Shown: piece by piece, positions 1 to 12,599 of the stretch
Layout of the letters: each line of letters begins with the position of its first letter
Numbering within the stretch: position 1 is the first letter of the stretch
Assembly (NCBI GenBank): GCA_018894105.1
Contig: CM032131.1
Coordinates: 8,892,501 to 8,956,500, forward strand
Length of the DNA stretch: 64,000 bases
Reading direction: 5' to 3'
From: Jacaranda mimosifolia
Taxonomy: Eukaryota; Streptophyta; Magnoliopsida; Lamiales; Bignoniaceae
The notes under the pieces: model-generated
Database searches by the model: none
What the model saw: the letters and a program-made list of their open reading frames with translations, nothing else
What the model was told of the DNA's origin: nothing
Translations under genes and position numbers: made by a program

Positions 1-1597
1 CATCATGCCCCGTAATCGAGTGCCAATGTGTGGGCGTTCCTAAGTCAAACTGCATCTTATGCTAAGTGTATGCTCACAACTTTCTTCCTAAGTGTGACCC
101 CTGTAATCGAATGCCATCACACAAAATCAGTAGCATCGTCATGGCATACACTATTGGTAGAAGACATGGATTAATTAAAACTTCTTTTAATTTTTATCCA
201 TTTTGACTTAATATTTTAAAAGCACTTAGACATTCTAAGTGGAGGGTTTTTGTTTGCAAAGATCTCATCATTTTATCTTCTTATTTAGGTTTTCTATATC
301 TTAACTATCATCTCATACATCAATAGGATATGGAAAACATAAACAAGTATATGCGCCTAGCATGATCCTAGGGTGGGATGACCATGAGCCTAACCAAGTG
401 GTGCACTTAGAGCTATAGGTGCACCACCTAGTTGATTTTAAGTAGGTTGATTGAATCTAGTTATTAAATGAGTGTATCAAATACATTCATGGGTCTTCCT
501 CTATGCCTCCAAGGCCTCCTTTGCTCCATGTAACTTTTACACGAGAAAGAAATCCTCACTCCTAGTGATTCTACTCTCATAACATTTACAAGGTAGAAAT
601 TAAGAGGCATGCAAGCCTCAGTTTAATACAACCCTTTTTAACAACTTGAAACAAATAAAATCAATATCAAAGGCTCATGATCATCCCCATTCATTCATTA
701 TCCATTCAATAATTAAATGAACAATAAACAAATCTAGAATTAACAATTAATTCCATCAATTAAAGCTAATCAAATTAACAAATAATTGACCATGGATAAC
801 ACTTATGCAACATTATGGAGATCAACTTTAACAAGATTTAAGGAGCTTGAAAAAATGTCAAACATTTTATTGAACACTTGCACAACATTTGTGCACATTC
901 TATGTGTGATACAAAACCATTTTGAGCACCAAATGAGACATAATAACATGTCTAAGCTCATCCTAATGCCAAGACACACACTGCTGTGGACACTGGGCGC
1001 ACGGCCTGAGTGCGTGCGCACATGGCGTGCTCGTGCTGCCTGGCCAGCACCTGGCTGTGCTCTGTAGCTTGGCGTCTTTGGCTTAAAGATCGAGTCAACT
1101 TGTTTTAGGCTTAACTTTTATGCACCAAAAAAATTTAGGACACCTGCTAAACATGTTATCACATATTTTAGATAAAATTTTCATATTCAAAACAATTTTT
1201 AAAAGTGAAAAATCAAGTGTTTAATCAAGCTTAAAAAAAGAAAAAACTAGTTTAAGTAGGAATCACATTCTTCAAAAATCTCCAACAAAACTCCAATCAA
1301 ATTGGATCCAAAAATGACCAAAACTATTTTAGTCAATCATCAACATGTTATATCAACATATAACATCAATTAATGCCAAATCAACATTTAACATCAAAAG
1401 CTATGAATTAAAACATACTAATCATTTGAATTAATACTTAAAACACATATTAGCATGCTTTCAATTCATTAATCAAGGAGCCACACACAAGATTATCCAA
1501 ACACTCCAATCCATCATATGAATCGATAATTTGGTGATTTTGATCAATCTATCACATGAATCAATCATCAAAAAATCCAAATCTAAGCATGATTTAG
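1..1597 (-). mobile_element. Internal region of a copia-type LTR element, cut by the window edge
   Basis: This lies on the internal side of the primer-binding site at 1598-1609, so it should be the 5' internal part of a minus-strand LTR retrotransposon that continues beyond the left edge. I found no gag, zinc knuckle or pol motif in either strand. The short open frames near 786-1067 resemble nothing I know. It may be a non-autonomous (LARD-like) derivative or simply too decayed to read. The assignment rests on the neighbouring PBS and LTR, not on coding content. Confidence 0.45.
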
Positions 1598-1609
1598 GCT
1601 CTGATACCA
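1598..1609 (-). other. Primer-binding site (tRNA-iMet type)
   Basis: Read on the minus strand this is TGGTATCAGAGC, the usual initiator-Met-tRNA primer site of plant copia and related elements. It sits two bases inside the LTR boundary at 1612 and fixes the element's direction as right to left. Confidence 0.75.
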
Positions 1610-1611
1610 CT

Positions 1612-1888
1612 TGAAGGTTGGTAAGCAACTAGGATCCAATTATCAAACTTCAAAAGCTCAAAATAACTAGTGCTTACAGCCTACTAAGGATCTAATTATG
1701 CTAGAAATTCAGATTTAGTTGGAGTGTTACCTCAAAAAGCAAATTTCCAAGGTCTTAAGGGTGAACACTTTACCAATCCAAATTCTAGCAAACTCATGCA
1801 CAATAGAGAAACTGCAACTTTTGCCTCGGTTAGAGTTCTCCAAAAATCATGAATTTTTTTTTTGGAATTGCTCAACTCCTTGAGGAAG

Positions 1889-1923
<35 letters not shown>

Positions 1924-3501
1924 CTATATATAGATGTTGGATGGTGCAATGCCAAGGTGGCATCACACCTTCCATAAGGGGGGCGGCCACGAGGGGTGCT
2001 AGGGTGGCAAATTTGAATTCAAATCTCATTTGAATTTCATGTGCATTTTAATTACATTTGAAATCTAATTTCAAATTAATTAAGACGCTAAATTCAAATG
2101 AACCTTTGATTTGAATTTTCCTTCCAAAATAAATTCTTCTCTTTAATTAAATTAAACACCTTAATTTAATTAATTCACCTTTGACTTAATTCCTAAGTCA
2201 AACAAGCTTAACTCTTAAGCTCAATTTTGTTAACTTAACTCTTTAAGTTAACTTGACCAATTGATAGTTACTTGGCACCATATAATTAACTCCTTAATTA
2301 TTGGTCTAATTTAACTCCTTAAATTAGTCGATTAATTTAACACTTAAATTAATCAAGCCAAAAATTGACCTTCAATTTAGTACCTCAAAATCGATCACCA
2401 AGGAGTGATTTTCTAACTCTTAGAAAATTGCTCCATTAACTAGGAGGTTAATTGACTTTTGTATGTGACCCAATAGGTTCTACCATTCATTGGACATGGG
2501 CTCACAACTCCTTGTGACTTTTGAATATCATATATTCATTTTAGTTTAAAACAACTTTTAAACTAATTGACTCAATTAAATTAATCTCATTAATTGAAGA
2601 GTACCCAATCTCCATGATCGATGTCCAACCTCAAGCCCATGGTGCCCAACTAATTGGGCGAAATGAATGCTTTTGGAGAACTATCATAGCTATACACTTG
2701 CCATGTAGATATGGTCCTTCCGTCTCCTATCTCCCGAAAGAGGCTTTGGGTAGATATTTGTTGGCTCCCTAATAGTCTCGATACTATATGTCTATTCTCA
2801 ATGTTCGATTCTTTTGTATGACCTCACCTTTGGAAAACTCATTTTCCAAATTGTCACAGCACCTTGCGCAAGGATTTCTTGGAATTGATCATCATAGAAT
2901 ACATACGAGATGTAGTCGCCCTTCACAAAAGCGAGATAGCTCATACCCAACCTCAACTCGAAAGACCCATTAAGTGGTCAAGGAAGAGTGAAAGCATGAG
3001 GACTAGACACAAGGCTACCATGGATCCTCAGGTTAGAGGAATAATAATATGTAATGGCGTAAGCTGGAGAACTTGCCACTATCGACTTGCCACTCCTGCT
3101 ATCTAGTGGATTCTCCAGTGGGTCTTCAGTGCCTTGTTCTCTAACAAGCACCTACTAACATGCATCCATATCTCATATGGTTGCTCATGGAATGAAAAAA
3201 TATCCAACTCTTGGATTTATACATTGTTAGTGCAAGTTTATCCCGATCTTAGATACCCTGTCTGATAAGATCTTATGACTTGGAAGATTTAAGACCGCGA
3301 CTGTGTAAGACTTATTCCATGGTCACCAAACTAAGTCCCGTAGTCATGAATGATCTAAGGGCTTCATCCAAATGCTAGTGAAAAAATAAAGCGCATAAGA
3401 TGAAGATGGCCATTTAATGAATATCATTCAATCAAGATTGTTTTATAGTGAAATAACTTTACAAGGCCAATCCTATTGGCTTGCCAGGCACTATTCCAAC
3501 A
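1612..3501 (-). mobile_element. Long LTR (5' LTR of the left-edge element)
   Basis: On the minus strand this segment begins TGTTGGAATAGTGCC at 3501 and ends CCTTCA at 1612, so it has TG...CA ends and is followed by a Met-tRNA-type PBS after two bases. Length is about 1.89 kb, long for a copia LTR but seen in some families. A (CT)n(TA)n microsatellite lies at 1889-1933. The partner LTR is outside the window, so the pair and the TSD cannot be checked here. Confidence 0.65.
1889..1933. repeat. (CT)n(TA)n microsatellite
   Basis: A compound run of CT then TA dinucleotides with one interruption, inside the LTR at 1612-3501. Confidence 0.9.
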
Positions 3502-4243
3502 ATAAATCCTCAAGGATGAGAGTATGTTATCTATAATCCCGGGGCAACCAACAAAGGAATGAGTCTTATTTAGAGAATGGTTGAACAAAATTGTAAATCT
3601 CGATTTAATTTTAACCTGATAACCGCCGCCAATTACAACCTAGAACACACAATTCTGCCAACAATTAGAAACTGGTTACTTGGTTCCTTACCTTTCCAAA
3701 TTACTGATGAAAAGTTTACACCTTTACTTTTTTTTTTTGGGGTTGAGATAAGTTGCCGACCAAGTTGTTGTGCTGCTTGATCCATAAGATTAAGTACTAA
3801 GAAATAATTAGCACAAAGTGACAGATGGTTGAATCATAACACGAATACTGGAAGAAAATTTAATGAAAAAAAAAAGTTAGAAAGAATAGATCAACATATT
3901 AAAGAAATCCACAGGAAGGAGCAAGAAAAAAAGGAAAGAAAATATAAACAACATAGGTCTGGATAAGACAAAAGTTAAAAATAATAACTAATACTAGTCG
4001 CAAGAAAGGAAAAGAGAATCCAACGGAAAGCAGAAACTTTCATAAACAATCTTATCATTATGGTGAAACATAATATGAAGTAATTCCAGGGAACTGTTTA
4101 GACAAATTTGGTATAATTATGTTCGAATCATGAATGTGATGGATGCTTGAAATTGGGAATGAAAGGATGAACTGCTCTTACGTGAGAGAAAAGATTCTTT
4201 CATGCGAGAGAAAATTCGAGTGGGATAGGTGGGTTTGAGTTGG
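3502..4243. other. Non-coding spacer between LTR element and hAT element
   Basis: AT-rich sequence with A-rich stretches between 3830 and 4020. The frame at 3577-3780 has no recognisable domain. I see no gene or repeat here. Confidence 0.6.
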
Positions 4244-5059
4244 GTTAAGACAGAGGTATAACTTAAAAATTCCAAACCCGAACCCAACACTCGATGCTAA
4301 ACCTAAAAGGCATTACCCTAACCTGACTTACGATCGAGTCAGGTTTGGGTTGACTTGATTTTTAATTGGGTCACCTAACAACCTAATAAACTTGACACAT
4401 CCCAACCTGATCTATATATTTTATTTTTCACACTTATAAATTCCAATATTATGATTGAGTAGAAAATTGATCTACTAATAAAATCTACAATTCTACAAAA
4501 TCTAAAGTCTAAGAAACATAATAACTTTAAAACTTATCATGTCCATAATTACTCCAAATACAAAAAGGTAACAAACCAATGTCCAATTAACAATTTTGAT
4601 GACAACCATGAAATGTATAATTAACTACTAAATAGTGAAAATTAAAGTCACAAGATAAAAACATATCAAATTCTTCATGAAAATCTAAAATCTTCTTTGC
4701 ACTAGTAGCCAATTTCCTCCATAATTAATTAGCTCAAAGCTCCAAAAAAGAAATCTTGAAATAACATTAAGAAAGAAAATAAATTAGTAACTAACTTAAT
4801 AATTAGAGGTCTAAAAATTTGAAAACTTTTTAAAGGTTTGGTGTGGCGAACAACAAATGACTTACTTTTCAATGTCAAAGATTGATAATGTTAGTAGAAT
4901 CATCAGTTGCTGTGCTTGAGTGATCATCATTGATACTTCCTAACATATCTGTTACATTCACGGTCAAGTAATCTAATCTCACATCATGTGTTCCTACAAA
5001 GAATGCAAAAGATTAAAAATAATAAAGTGTTCGTAAAATAAATCATAAATAAAAAAATC

Positions 5060-7086
5060 AATAAAGCTTTTACCTTCCTATCTAATAGCCAATCTCTACA
5101 ATATATCAATGCCTCAACAACATCAAGCTACATTGCATTATGATATTGGTCAAGTATCCTACCATATGTGCTAAAGGCTAACTCAATGGCTATTGTAGAG
5201 ATTGGAACAACAAGACAACTCTTGCTATATGTGCATGTTTAGGATACCTAAATTGATTAGCTTTCCAATATGCAAAATGTTAAATTTAGCCAATCTGTCA
5301 AGCATTGGTTCTTCCAAGTAGAGCTCTAACTGATTCTTTTGAGGAACAAACTCTGAACTTGAAAAGAAGTCAAACTCCTAAATTATAAATGGAATGTATG
5401 AGTGCACTTCCAAAAGCTAGTAACATATATTATGTTAAATCTGAAAAATAACTTGAAAAGAAGTCAAATAAACTAAAAAAAATGTAATTTAAATATAAAA
5501 TAATAAATAATGTATTACCTTCAAAACATCCATAGAAAATGTACCTTCAGTAGAATAAGCATTATCATCAAATGTAGAATGAGAACTTGGAGATGCACAT
5601 GCACTACTAGTAGTCGGCTTGCAAGCATTGCGCATGTATTCCTCAAACAAAGAATTAATTTGCTCTTTACTTCTCTTAACTTGTTACTATTAGGCCCATA
5701 GAGTTTATTGTAATGCCACTTAGCAAACTGCATCTTATACCTCGGATTAAATATCACAGTAATGGCAAATAAAATATTATAATCCTTCAATTACTTGTTA
5801 AATTTCTCAGACATTTGAGTCACCATTGATCTCATGAAAACATCATCATTCTCACCTCTTGACTTAATGTGAAGTCAACTGGAAAGAAAGCTGGAAAGTA
5901 TAAGTTTGTTGTAGGGTATTGCACGTTAGAAAACAAATTGGTGGTTTCATAGAAAACGTCAAAGAATTTGCAATTTTTTTCAACCTTTCTCCACTCTTCA
6001 AAAGACGGACAATACGTGAAATTAGAGTCAATCAATCTTAAATGATTAAAAGCATGTCAGTAGTATAAAGCACTAGAAAGCATTAAATAGGTAGAATTCA
6101 TCTAGTAGGAACATCTTGCCTTATACCTTTTTTAGAATCAAGTGAAGTACTGGCAACTAATTCTAGGAACTTTTGCTTTCTTTCTTGAATACCTTTGACG
6201 TACTTCACACATTTACAAACTTTCTCAACAAAGCTATCAATTTTTTTCAAACCTTCTTGCAAATTAAATTAAGAATATGTGAACAAAAATAAACATGTAG
6301 AAACTGAGCTCCACACTCAAATGGAGATTTTACAACAAGTTGATGCTTCAAATAATCAATGAACACATCATTTGTAGCAGGATTACCTAAAGTGATTGTG
6401 AAAACCTTTTTATCAATACCCCAAACAACCAACAAACTACTAATTTTATCATATAATGCAATTCCAAAGTGAGGTGGTGGCATGTAAGAAAAGTTAATTA
6501 TCCTCTTTTGCAGCAACCAATCAGAATCAATAAAGTGTGCAATCAAACAAATATAACTATCAGTCGCAATAGAAGTCCATAAATATGAAATGAAACAATT
6601 TTTTCCTAGGCATGAACGCAACTTATGAGCAAGCCTATTCATTTCATTTTTATGCATCTTAAGAATATCAAGCCTATCTATATTCCTAGTAAAGTGGCAC
6701 ACTTGTGGTTCCAAATAAGTGAAGATATATTTAATAGCCTCATATTCAACAAATTGAAAAAAGAATTCATGCTTCACAATAGCTAGGACTAGCAACATTA
6801 GCATTTTTCTTGGTTAAAATTTTGTGATTGGATAGTAAAGGATCTATCATTTTGTTCTATTAAGCACTAAGCAGATCACGAGTTTTTTACCCAGGTCATT
6901 GTTTTTGCATGTGATGTTGCAAGTTACTTGCACCCATTCTACTATCAGAATAATAAGTTGGCCCACAGGCTTTATACTTGCAACATTGTACCTCATCATC
7001 TTTGCAACGAAGTGTATCAAAATATTGCCACTACTGTGATTTGAGTTGCTTTTCCCTTTTACGCTTGCCACTTCTTGAATACACAT
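5060..7086 (-). pseudogene. hAT transposase (RICESLEEPER-like BED-type) pseudogene
   Basis: Reading right to left: a frame-broken N-terminal piece (7086-6847) where a BED zinc finger would lie; a 185-codon open stretch (6804-6247) with SYLWTSIATD, FSYMPPPHFGIALYDKI and CSHILNLICKK, the RNase-H-like core blocks of plant hAT transposases; a segment at 5790-5690 with PRYKMQFAKWHYNKLYG, the conserved block before the C-terminus; and at 5220-5063 a hAT dimerisation (hATC) motif, ISTIAIELAFSTYGRILD, followed by an in-frame stop and then VVEALIYCRDWL. Stops and frame shifts separate the blocks, so no functional protein is expected. Confidence 0.85.
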
Positions 7087-7224
7087 CGTGAGAGAGTTAC
7101 TGAATTAGCTCCTACATCCGATGATAACTCATCACCATCCTTTTTTTGTTCTTCACCCTGAATGTCAATTGCAGTAGGTTCAATAGGTCCCAAACTCATC
7201 TTGTCAAGTAAAATTAAATAAAAT

Positions 7225-7755
7225 TAAGTGCTGGATTGATTGTGTTCTAGACAACCATTTTATCATTTTACACTATTCCAAAAACATAAAACGCCATTGT
7301 TTTTACCATTTTCAATGAAAACACCATCTATTTTCATTTTCATACCTATAAAAAACCTATAATACCTACTAATTTAAAAATAATTAAAATCTACCAACTA
7401 ATTAAATACTATTTTTTTCCATCATTTCAAGACAATAGGACCCACATAAAATTTAATACTATTTTTTCATCATATCATCTTCCACTAACTTATTAAATAA
7501 TTATTTCTTTTTCTATCTTTTCAGGAAAATGGGGCCGCACAATCAATTAAACAATAATAATTAATACTATTACATTAAAATATTTAACACTACAATATTA
7601 AAATATCATTTTCAATCTACATTTTTTCAAAATTTACACAATTCACAACCAATCACATTTTCATTTCCGAATGCAAAATAATGATAAAATGAAAACACAT
7701 TCTATAACAATGAAAATAGAAAATGAGAATGAAAACACAACCAATCCAGCTCTAA
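7225..7755. mobile_element. Tourist-like (PIF/Harbinger) MITE, 525 bp, TAA target duplication
   Basis: The body is 7228-7752. The terminal inverted repeats are GTGCTGGATTGATTGTGTT on the left and, on the minus strand of the right end, GAGCTGGATTGGTTGTGTT (17 of 19 identical). TAA lies immediately outside both ends (7225-7227 and 7753-7755), the 3-bp TWA target of PIF/Harbinger elements. The interior is AT-rich with no coding capacity. It sits inside the hAT element, so it arrived later. Confidence 0.75.
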
Positions 7756-8997
7756 GTCCCGAACTTTTATGGAGAGCCCAATTCTTTATTAAAGAGTTCC
7801 CTAGAAAAATAAGCGCATATAGTTAAATTAAAGATATAACATTTAAATAAATATTACATTGTGAAATAAAACTAGAAATATAGATTATAAAATAAAAGAT
7901 TAGGACTATTTTTACAAAGTTTCAAACTAGGACTTAGTGCGTTGTCAAAGTCAATATTTTTTATGATCTCATGGTACTATACAACTACAAATTATAGCTT
8001 TATGGTGTAAGACAATCTTATGCTCTATGGTGCAAGACAAAACTCCTTAATTGCTCATTTACAATGTCATGAATTTTGACGAATTTTTTATTACTAAAGT
8101 AACTTTCACCTTCTAAACTATTTATTGGTCAAAGGTCTTAGTTAACAACAATGAAGAATAAACCCATTGGATGAAATATTTGTTGTATTTCTTTTGATCG
8201 CTACCATAAAAAAAGTATAAAACACATGTAATGAAAAATGGAAGAGACAAGATTCAGTCTTGTAATGCTTTGTTTTACCAACACAATGGTCTCCAAAAAG
8301 ATGAAATTGCCTCTTTATACCATGTCAATGCATCAGAAATCAAGCCCACATCATACGCAAACAAATATGATTACTTGGTACCAAGTAACTGTTCGTGCAA
8401 GAATGTCGATGGTACAAATGGATACTTCTATAATGTAGTTTACATGCTGAATATTTGTATGAAAATACAGCTAAAAATACAGACTATATAATAAACAACT
8501 TAACTGTTCAAATTGCTTAACAAACATGGTCACTGGTGGTGTTGTATGACGACGACAATAGTAGTGGTGATATAGATGGCAGTCGATACTCGGTAGATTG
8601 GGAGAAGGAAGCGGTGGCGAAGGCCAAGGTTTAAAATTGAGAGAGAACAGAGTCAACATACTCATTTTTCTTTGGTGGCTAAGTTTTGGTATGCTTGGTT
8701 TTTAGATGTGTAATTGAATTTTTGAAAATTTGGACATAAAATATTTAAAATTTATTTTAATTAGCCAATTATTTTCACGTAGGTTGGGTTAGGTTGGGTT
8801 ATTAGGTCACCCCTTTACTGTTTTCAGGTTTGGCAGATTGACTTGAAATCAATCCATCCTTATTAATTTTTTTGGATCAGTTTTCAGGTCAACCTGTTTG
8901 ACCCAAACCCAAAACATCAAACCCAAGCTTACTTTTTTTAGGTGGGTCATGGTTAGGTTGTCGAATTGGGTTTGATTTTGACACCCTTAGTTAAGTC

Positions 8998-9518
8998 ATT
9001 TAGAAAGATTCAAGTGGTCATTTAGTTTAATGACATCAGTTTTACAAATAAAGTGTGAAATTTGTAGTTTTAATTTAACAAACTCTTAACGCACGTGTGT
9101 ATAAATAACAAAAAAGTAATACATATGACCTTCATTCTAGACGACATATTTGATGATGTCTAAAAGTCATGATCAAATATGAAACACTCAACTTTATGAG
9201 ATATTATTTTATTATTATTTGTGAAGAAAGGTCCTATCCTATAAAAATGTATGTCAACTGAGAGTGAAATAGAAAGCAATCATTAAACTATCGATTTCTT
9301 TAATATGTGATAAAACTTAATATCATCACATAAATATAAAACTTTTTATGCACTGTAAGTATATATATTTCATGCTACCAATCTAGCACAATTTAAATAC
9401 ATTTGTGATTAAATGTAATAAAATAAAAAAAATTCACCATAATTATATGCATATTTAATATTAAAATTTTGTTACTTACATTTTTAATTGACATTGGAGT
9501 TTTACAAGTCGTAAATCA
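8998..9518. other. AT-rich spacer
   Basis: No coding, no clear repeat. It lies between the hAT right TSD and the putative left TSD of the Tat-like element T1. Confidence 0.6.
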
Positions 9519-9523
9519 TATTT

Positions 9524-9855
9524 TGATACTACAAAAAAATAGAGTTGGGCTTCTTTTCGGTAAATAAAAAGTTTTGAGGTTCGTTTTCTTTGAATGTGGG
9601 GCAAAGGGTTTTTTGATTCTCAAGCTTTCGTGTTTTCTTGTGAATGATTTTTTGCTTCCAATTTCTCATTTGGGCTTAGTATTTATAGTTCATTTCTTAA
9701 TGGGCTTGAGCCTATTAGGATTTTGATGCCCTTCTTGATGGGTTTAATTAGTTTGGGCTCTTAGACTTTTTTATTTAATTAGTTTTTTTGAACTATTAGA
9801 CTTTTGTTTTTGTTCTTTTACCATTTTACCCTTATAAACTTAATGATTCATATCA
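9524..9855 (-). repeat. T1 3' LTR
   Basis: It pairs with 14071-14332. The strongest shared blocks are the GGGCTTAGTATTTATAG segment near 9674 and the tail ending CATATCA. The first ~120 bases at the outer side align only weakly with the partner, so the outer boundary is tentative. Confidence 0.55.
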
Positions 9856-11039
9856 TTAAGTCTTTATATTTTCAATTTAGAAATCTTACTTTCGTATTAA
9901 AAATATATCATAAAGTTCAATTTTAATTTTTACCTTACTTTAATTTGTTAAAATAAGGTTGTTAATTTAATTAATTTTACTTAGTCAATTTAAGTGTGTA
10001 CTTGCGTGTACTCAACTTTTATTTGAGTTGGGGTTTGGTGGGTTTCAAAGTTTGCAGGGTTCTTATAAAGTGCTTGGTTTGGTGATTTCGTTGTGACTTA
10101 GCAAAAATTTTGGTCAAGTTGAATAGAGAGAAAGAAGGAAGCTTTTATGAGAAGTGTTGAGATGAAGTCCCAAGGTAACATCTTTTGTACTTCATCTTTT
10201 CTTTGTTTTATTCTGTTAACCTTGTTTATTTTATTCACAATTTTTACCCAACTCCTTAGAGCTAGTAAAATTTTTTGGAGTCTAATTGAATGAAACCATA
10301 TATAAGAGTGGGTCCTGTTTTGAGTCAAGTCCTATCATGAAGTCAAAAGTCAACTAAGGGGGGGAGGCAGCAGTAGAGCTGCCGCCACTATATTGCTGTT
10401 GGCTGTTGTAGATAAGTCCATTCTAACAACCTGTGGGGTGACGGTCTAGGGTGCCTATAGGGCATTGTCTTCAAGTGTCGATTACCAAGTCATGCAAAAT
10501 GGTGCACAAGAGAAAGAACGACTTCCACTAGAGAGATCTCTTCACAATGATTTAAGCTAGAATGAGTACCTCAGTGGTGATGTCTTGTCGTGATACTTAA
10601 TCAATTTCATTAGAATAAATTGGGCACCTTAATGGTGAGGGTTCGTCGCAGTAATTAGTCCTTTTTTTAAACATGGTTGAGAGCCTCACTAGTGAGGACT
10701 TATGAAAATGGAGTATTGTCATGATATTTTGCAACGAGTCTCATTCAGGGAGTTTCAACGATACAATCAAGGTTATAGCAAGTTTAATTGCAAGCATCAT
10801 TCATAAAGTTTTTATTACTGATACTAAGTATTGTAATTACATCAAAGTGCAATCCTTGCTTAAGAGGTGTTATCGCTAGACGTTGATTCATTATGGTGAG
10901 CAGTGGCATGTTGGCCATATACCCCTAAAGAAGTTCAATTGTTTATTTTAGGAGTGCAGCCATATATCTCGTAGAGGCCTTATAGTTGGCTTAGGTGAAA
11001 TTAGTCTAAATGTCGTATTAATTCTTTTAATATTATTAT

Positions 11040-11400
11040 GTTGTAGCCACTTGCCTCCGAGGAGGTTATTTTAGTGGGCTTATATGCAGTAACCATATAT
11101 TCTCAATGGAGCCAGATAATCGATTTATACCAAAGTCATTTAGATAGGTGCTGCTACTTACCTTCGAGGAGGATTTACGGTGGGCTTATGTGCATCAATC
11201 ATATAACCCCGGAGGGACCGTCTTGTAAGATTACACCAAAGATAATTGAGGGTGCTACCACTTACCTTTAAGAAGGATTAATGGTAGGCTTATCCGCAAT
11301 AAACCATGTAGTGAAATTATGCCAAAAAGAGTCGAGGGTGTTGCCACTTACCTCCGAGGAGGATTTACGTAGGCTTATACATGATAACCACGTATTTGAG
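11040..11400. repeat. Degenerate tandem repeat array in T1
   Basis: The motif GCCACTTACCTCCGAGGAGG recurs, with changes, near 11046, 11153, 11257 and 11343, so the period is about 87-107 bp. Each copy is followed by a GGCTTAT...AACCA block. The array lies between gag and the 3' LTR, the zone where Tat elements are known to carry variable tandem repeats. Confidence 0.65.
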
Positions 11401-11639
11401 ACTATATAGTCACTCTACACCAAATCATTCAAGTTGTGATTTGGAGGGCGATGCACAAGTGCGTCAAGTAATTCTTCAAAAATAAGAGTTAATAATGTCA
11501 AGAAAATAGAATTAATTCATATGTTTATTAACAACGAATGAGAGTAGATTCCTCAGAGAGTTGGCTTTATTCAGGTCTAGGACAATAATCCTAAAATTAG
11601 AAGGAAATAGTACTTCAAAACATATTCAGGTCTAGCACT

Positions 11640-12497
11640 ATCGGAGCGCCGCCGTCTGCCGCTGCTAGAAAATCTCACGGTCACCATCCCTAGAAGCTTT
11701 CCAACCTCTTGATTCCAAATATCCATTTAGATTTAAGTTTTGCCACTGGGAACTGCCCCAAAATCTACCCTAAAATCGTTGCCACCACCTCACACTGCTG
11801 CTTGTTTCTCTCCATTTTCCATCACCGCCGCTGCACCAATCTCTCATGAAAACCCACCATCGCGATCCTCTCTCTCAGCTCTTCCAAACTATAGCCTCAA
11901 AATTGAGTTTGGCCATCGAAAAACCACAAACCCACCAACCCTACTGTGGACTCCCTCTCTATTTCTCTCAAGGTGGCTCGCCAGAAAGGTTTCAACCGGG
12001 TATGGTGGTGCTACCGTGGAGTTGCTGAGGAGGAGAAGGAGGTGGTTGGTTTAGTTGGTGAAAATGGTTGCTAGAGGAAGCTTACTGGGGATGATGCTGT
12101 CCGCAGTAAAGGAGAGAAGAAAGGAGAAATAAGATGATGAATAGTGAAAAAAATTGAGGAAAATGAAAGAAACAATCTATTTTGTAAAATCCATTTTTAA
12201 AAAATTACAATTAAGTCCTTAGTCTAATTTAAGTTAAATCAATTAAATCCTAAAGTAATTAAAATAACATATGGGTCCTAGTTGACTAGAAAAATACCAT
12301 GCAAGCCCCTAAACTTATAAAAATGGCCCAAATCAAGTCTTCTCAAATTGCAATCCAACCCCAAAACTTTCCACTTTCTTGTAATTGAATCCTTTTTATT
12401 ATTTTTCTCAAGCCCTAAAATTCAATCAATAAATCTCTTAATTTCTAAATCCTTATTTTCAAAAATACTAAATTTCAGGGGTGTTACACCCTTTTAT
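11640..12497 (-). mobile_element. Embedded LTR-like block (TGTAACACCC type)
   Basis: On the minus strand the right edge at 12497 starts TGTAACACCCCTGAAATTT, the typical start of plant Ty3-gypsy chromovirus LTRs. The interior has a GC-richer, CT-rich tract (11740-12050) like an LTR leader, followed by an AT-rich part. Sequence on both sides reads as element T1. It is probably a solo LTR or fragment nested in T1. The left edge is uncertain and I found no TSD. The open frame at 11740-12054 inside it has no known domain. Confidence 0.4.
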
Positions 12498-12599
12498 CCA
12501 AAGTTGATATTGGGCTTGGGGGACGTACTTAAAAAATTATCAAGATGGGATTAATTGCATGAGCTTGTGCTTATTCACCCTAATGCCTTCCTTGCATTG

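Larger units (their letters stand above)
4244..8997 (-). mobile_element. hAT-superfamily DNA transposon, decayed, with 8-bp TSD
   Basis: The element spans about 4252-8989. Its flanks are GTTAAGAC (4244-4251) and GTTAAGTC (8990-8997), which agree at seven of eight bases, the TSD length of hAT elements. The termini are imperfect inverted repeats: AGAGGTATAAC on the left and, read inward on the minus strand, TAAGGGTGTC on the right. Both ends continue into GGGTT/AACCC-rich subterminal DNA, common in plant hATs. A transposase pseudogene occupies about 5060-7086 and a Harbinger-type MITE is inserted at 7228-7752. Confidence 0.7.

Noticed and set aside
786..1067. Overlapping open frames on both strands (93 and 72 codons)
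   Set aside because: No domain, no plausible gene context; they lie in the internal part of an LTR element and overlap on opposite strands.
11740..12054. 104-codon plus-strand frame with Pro/Ser-rich product
   Set aside because: It lies inside the embedded LTR and is a by-product of its CT-rich tract.
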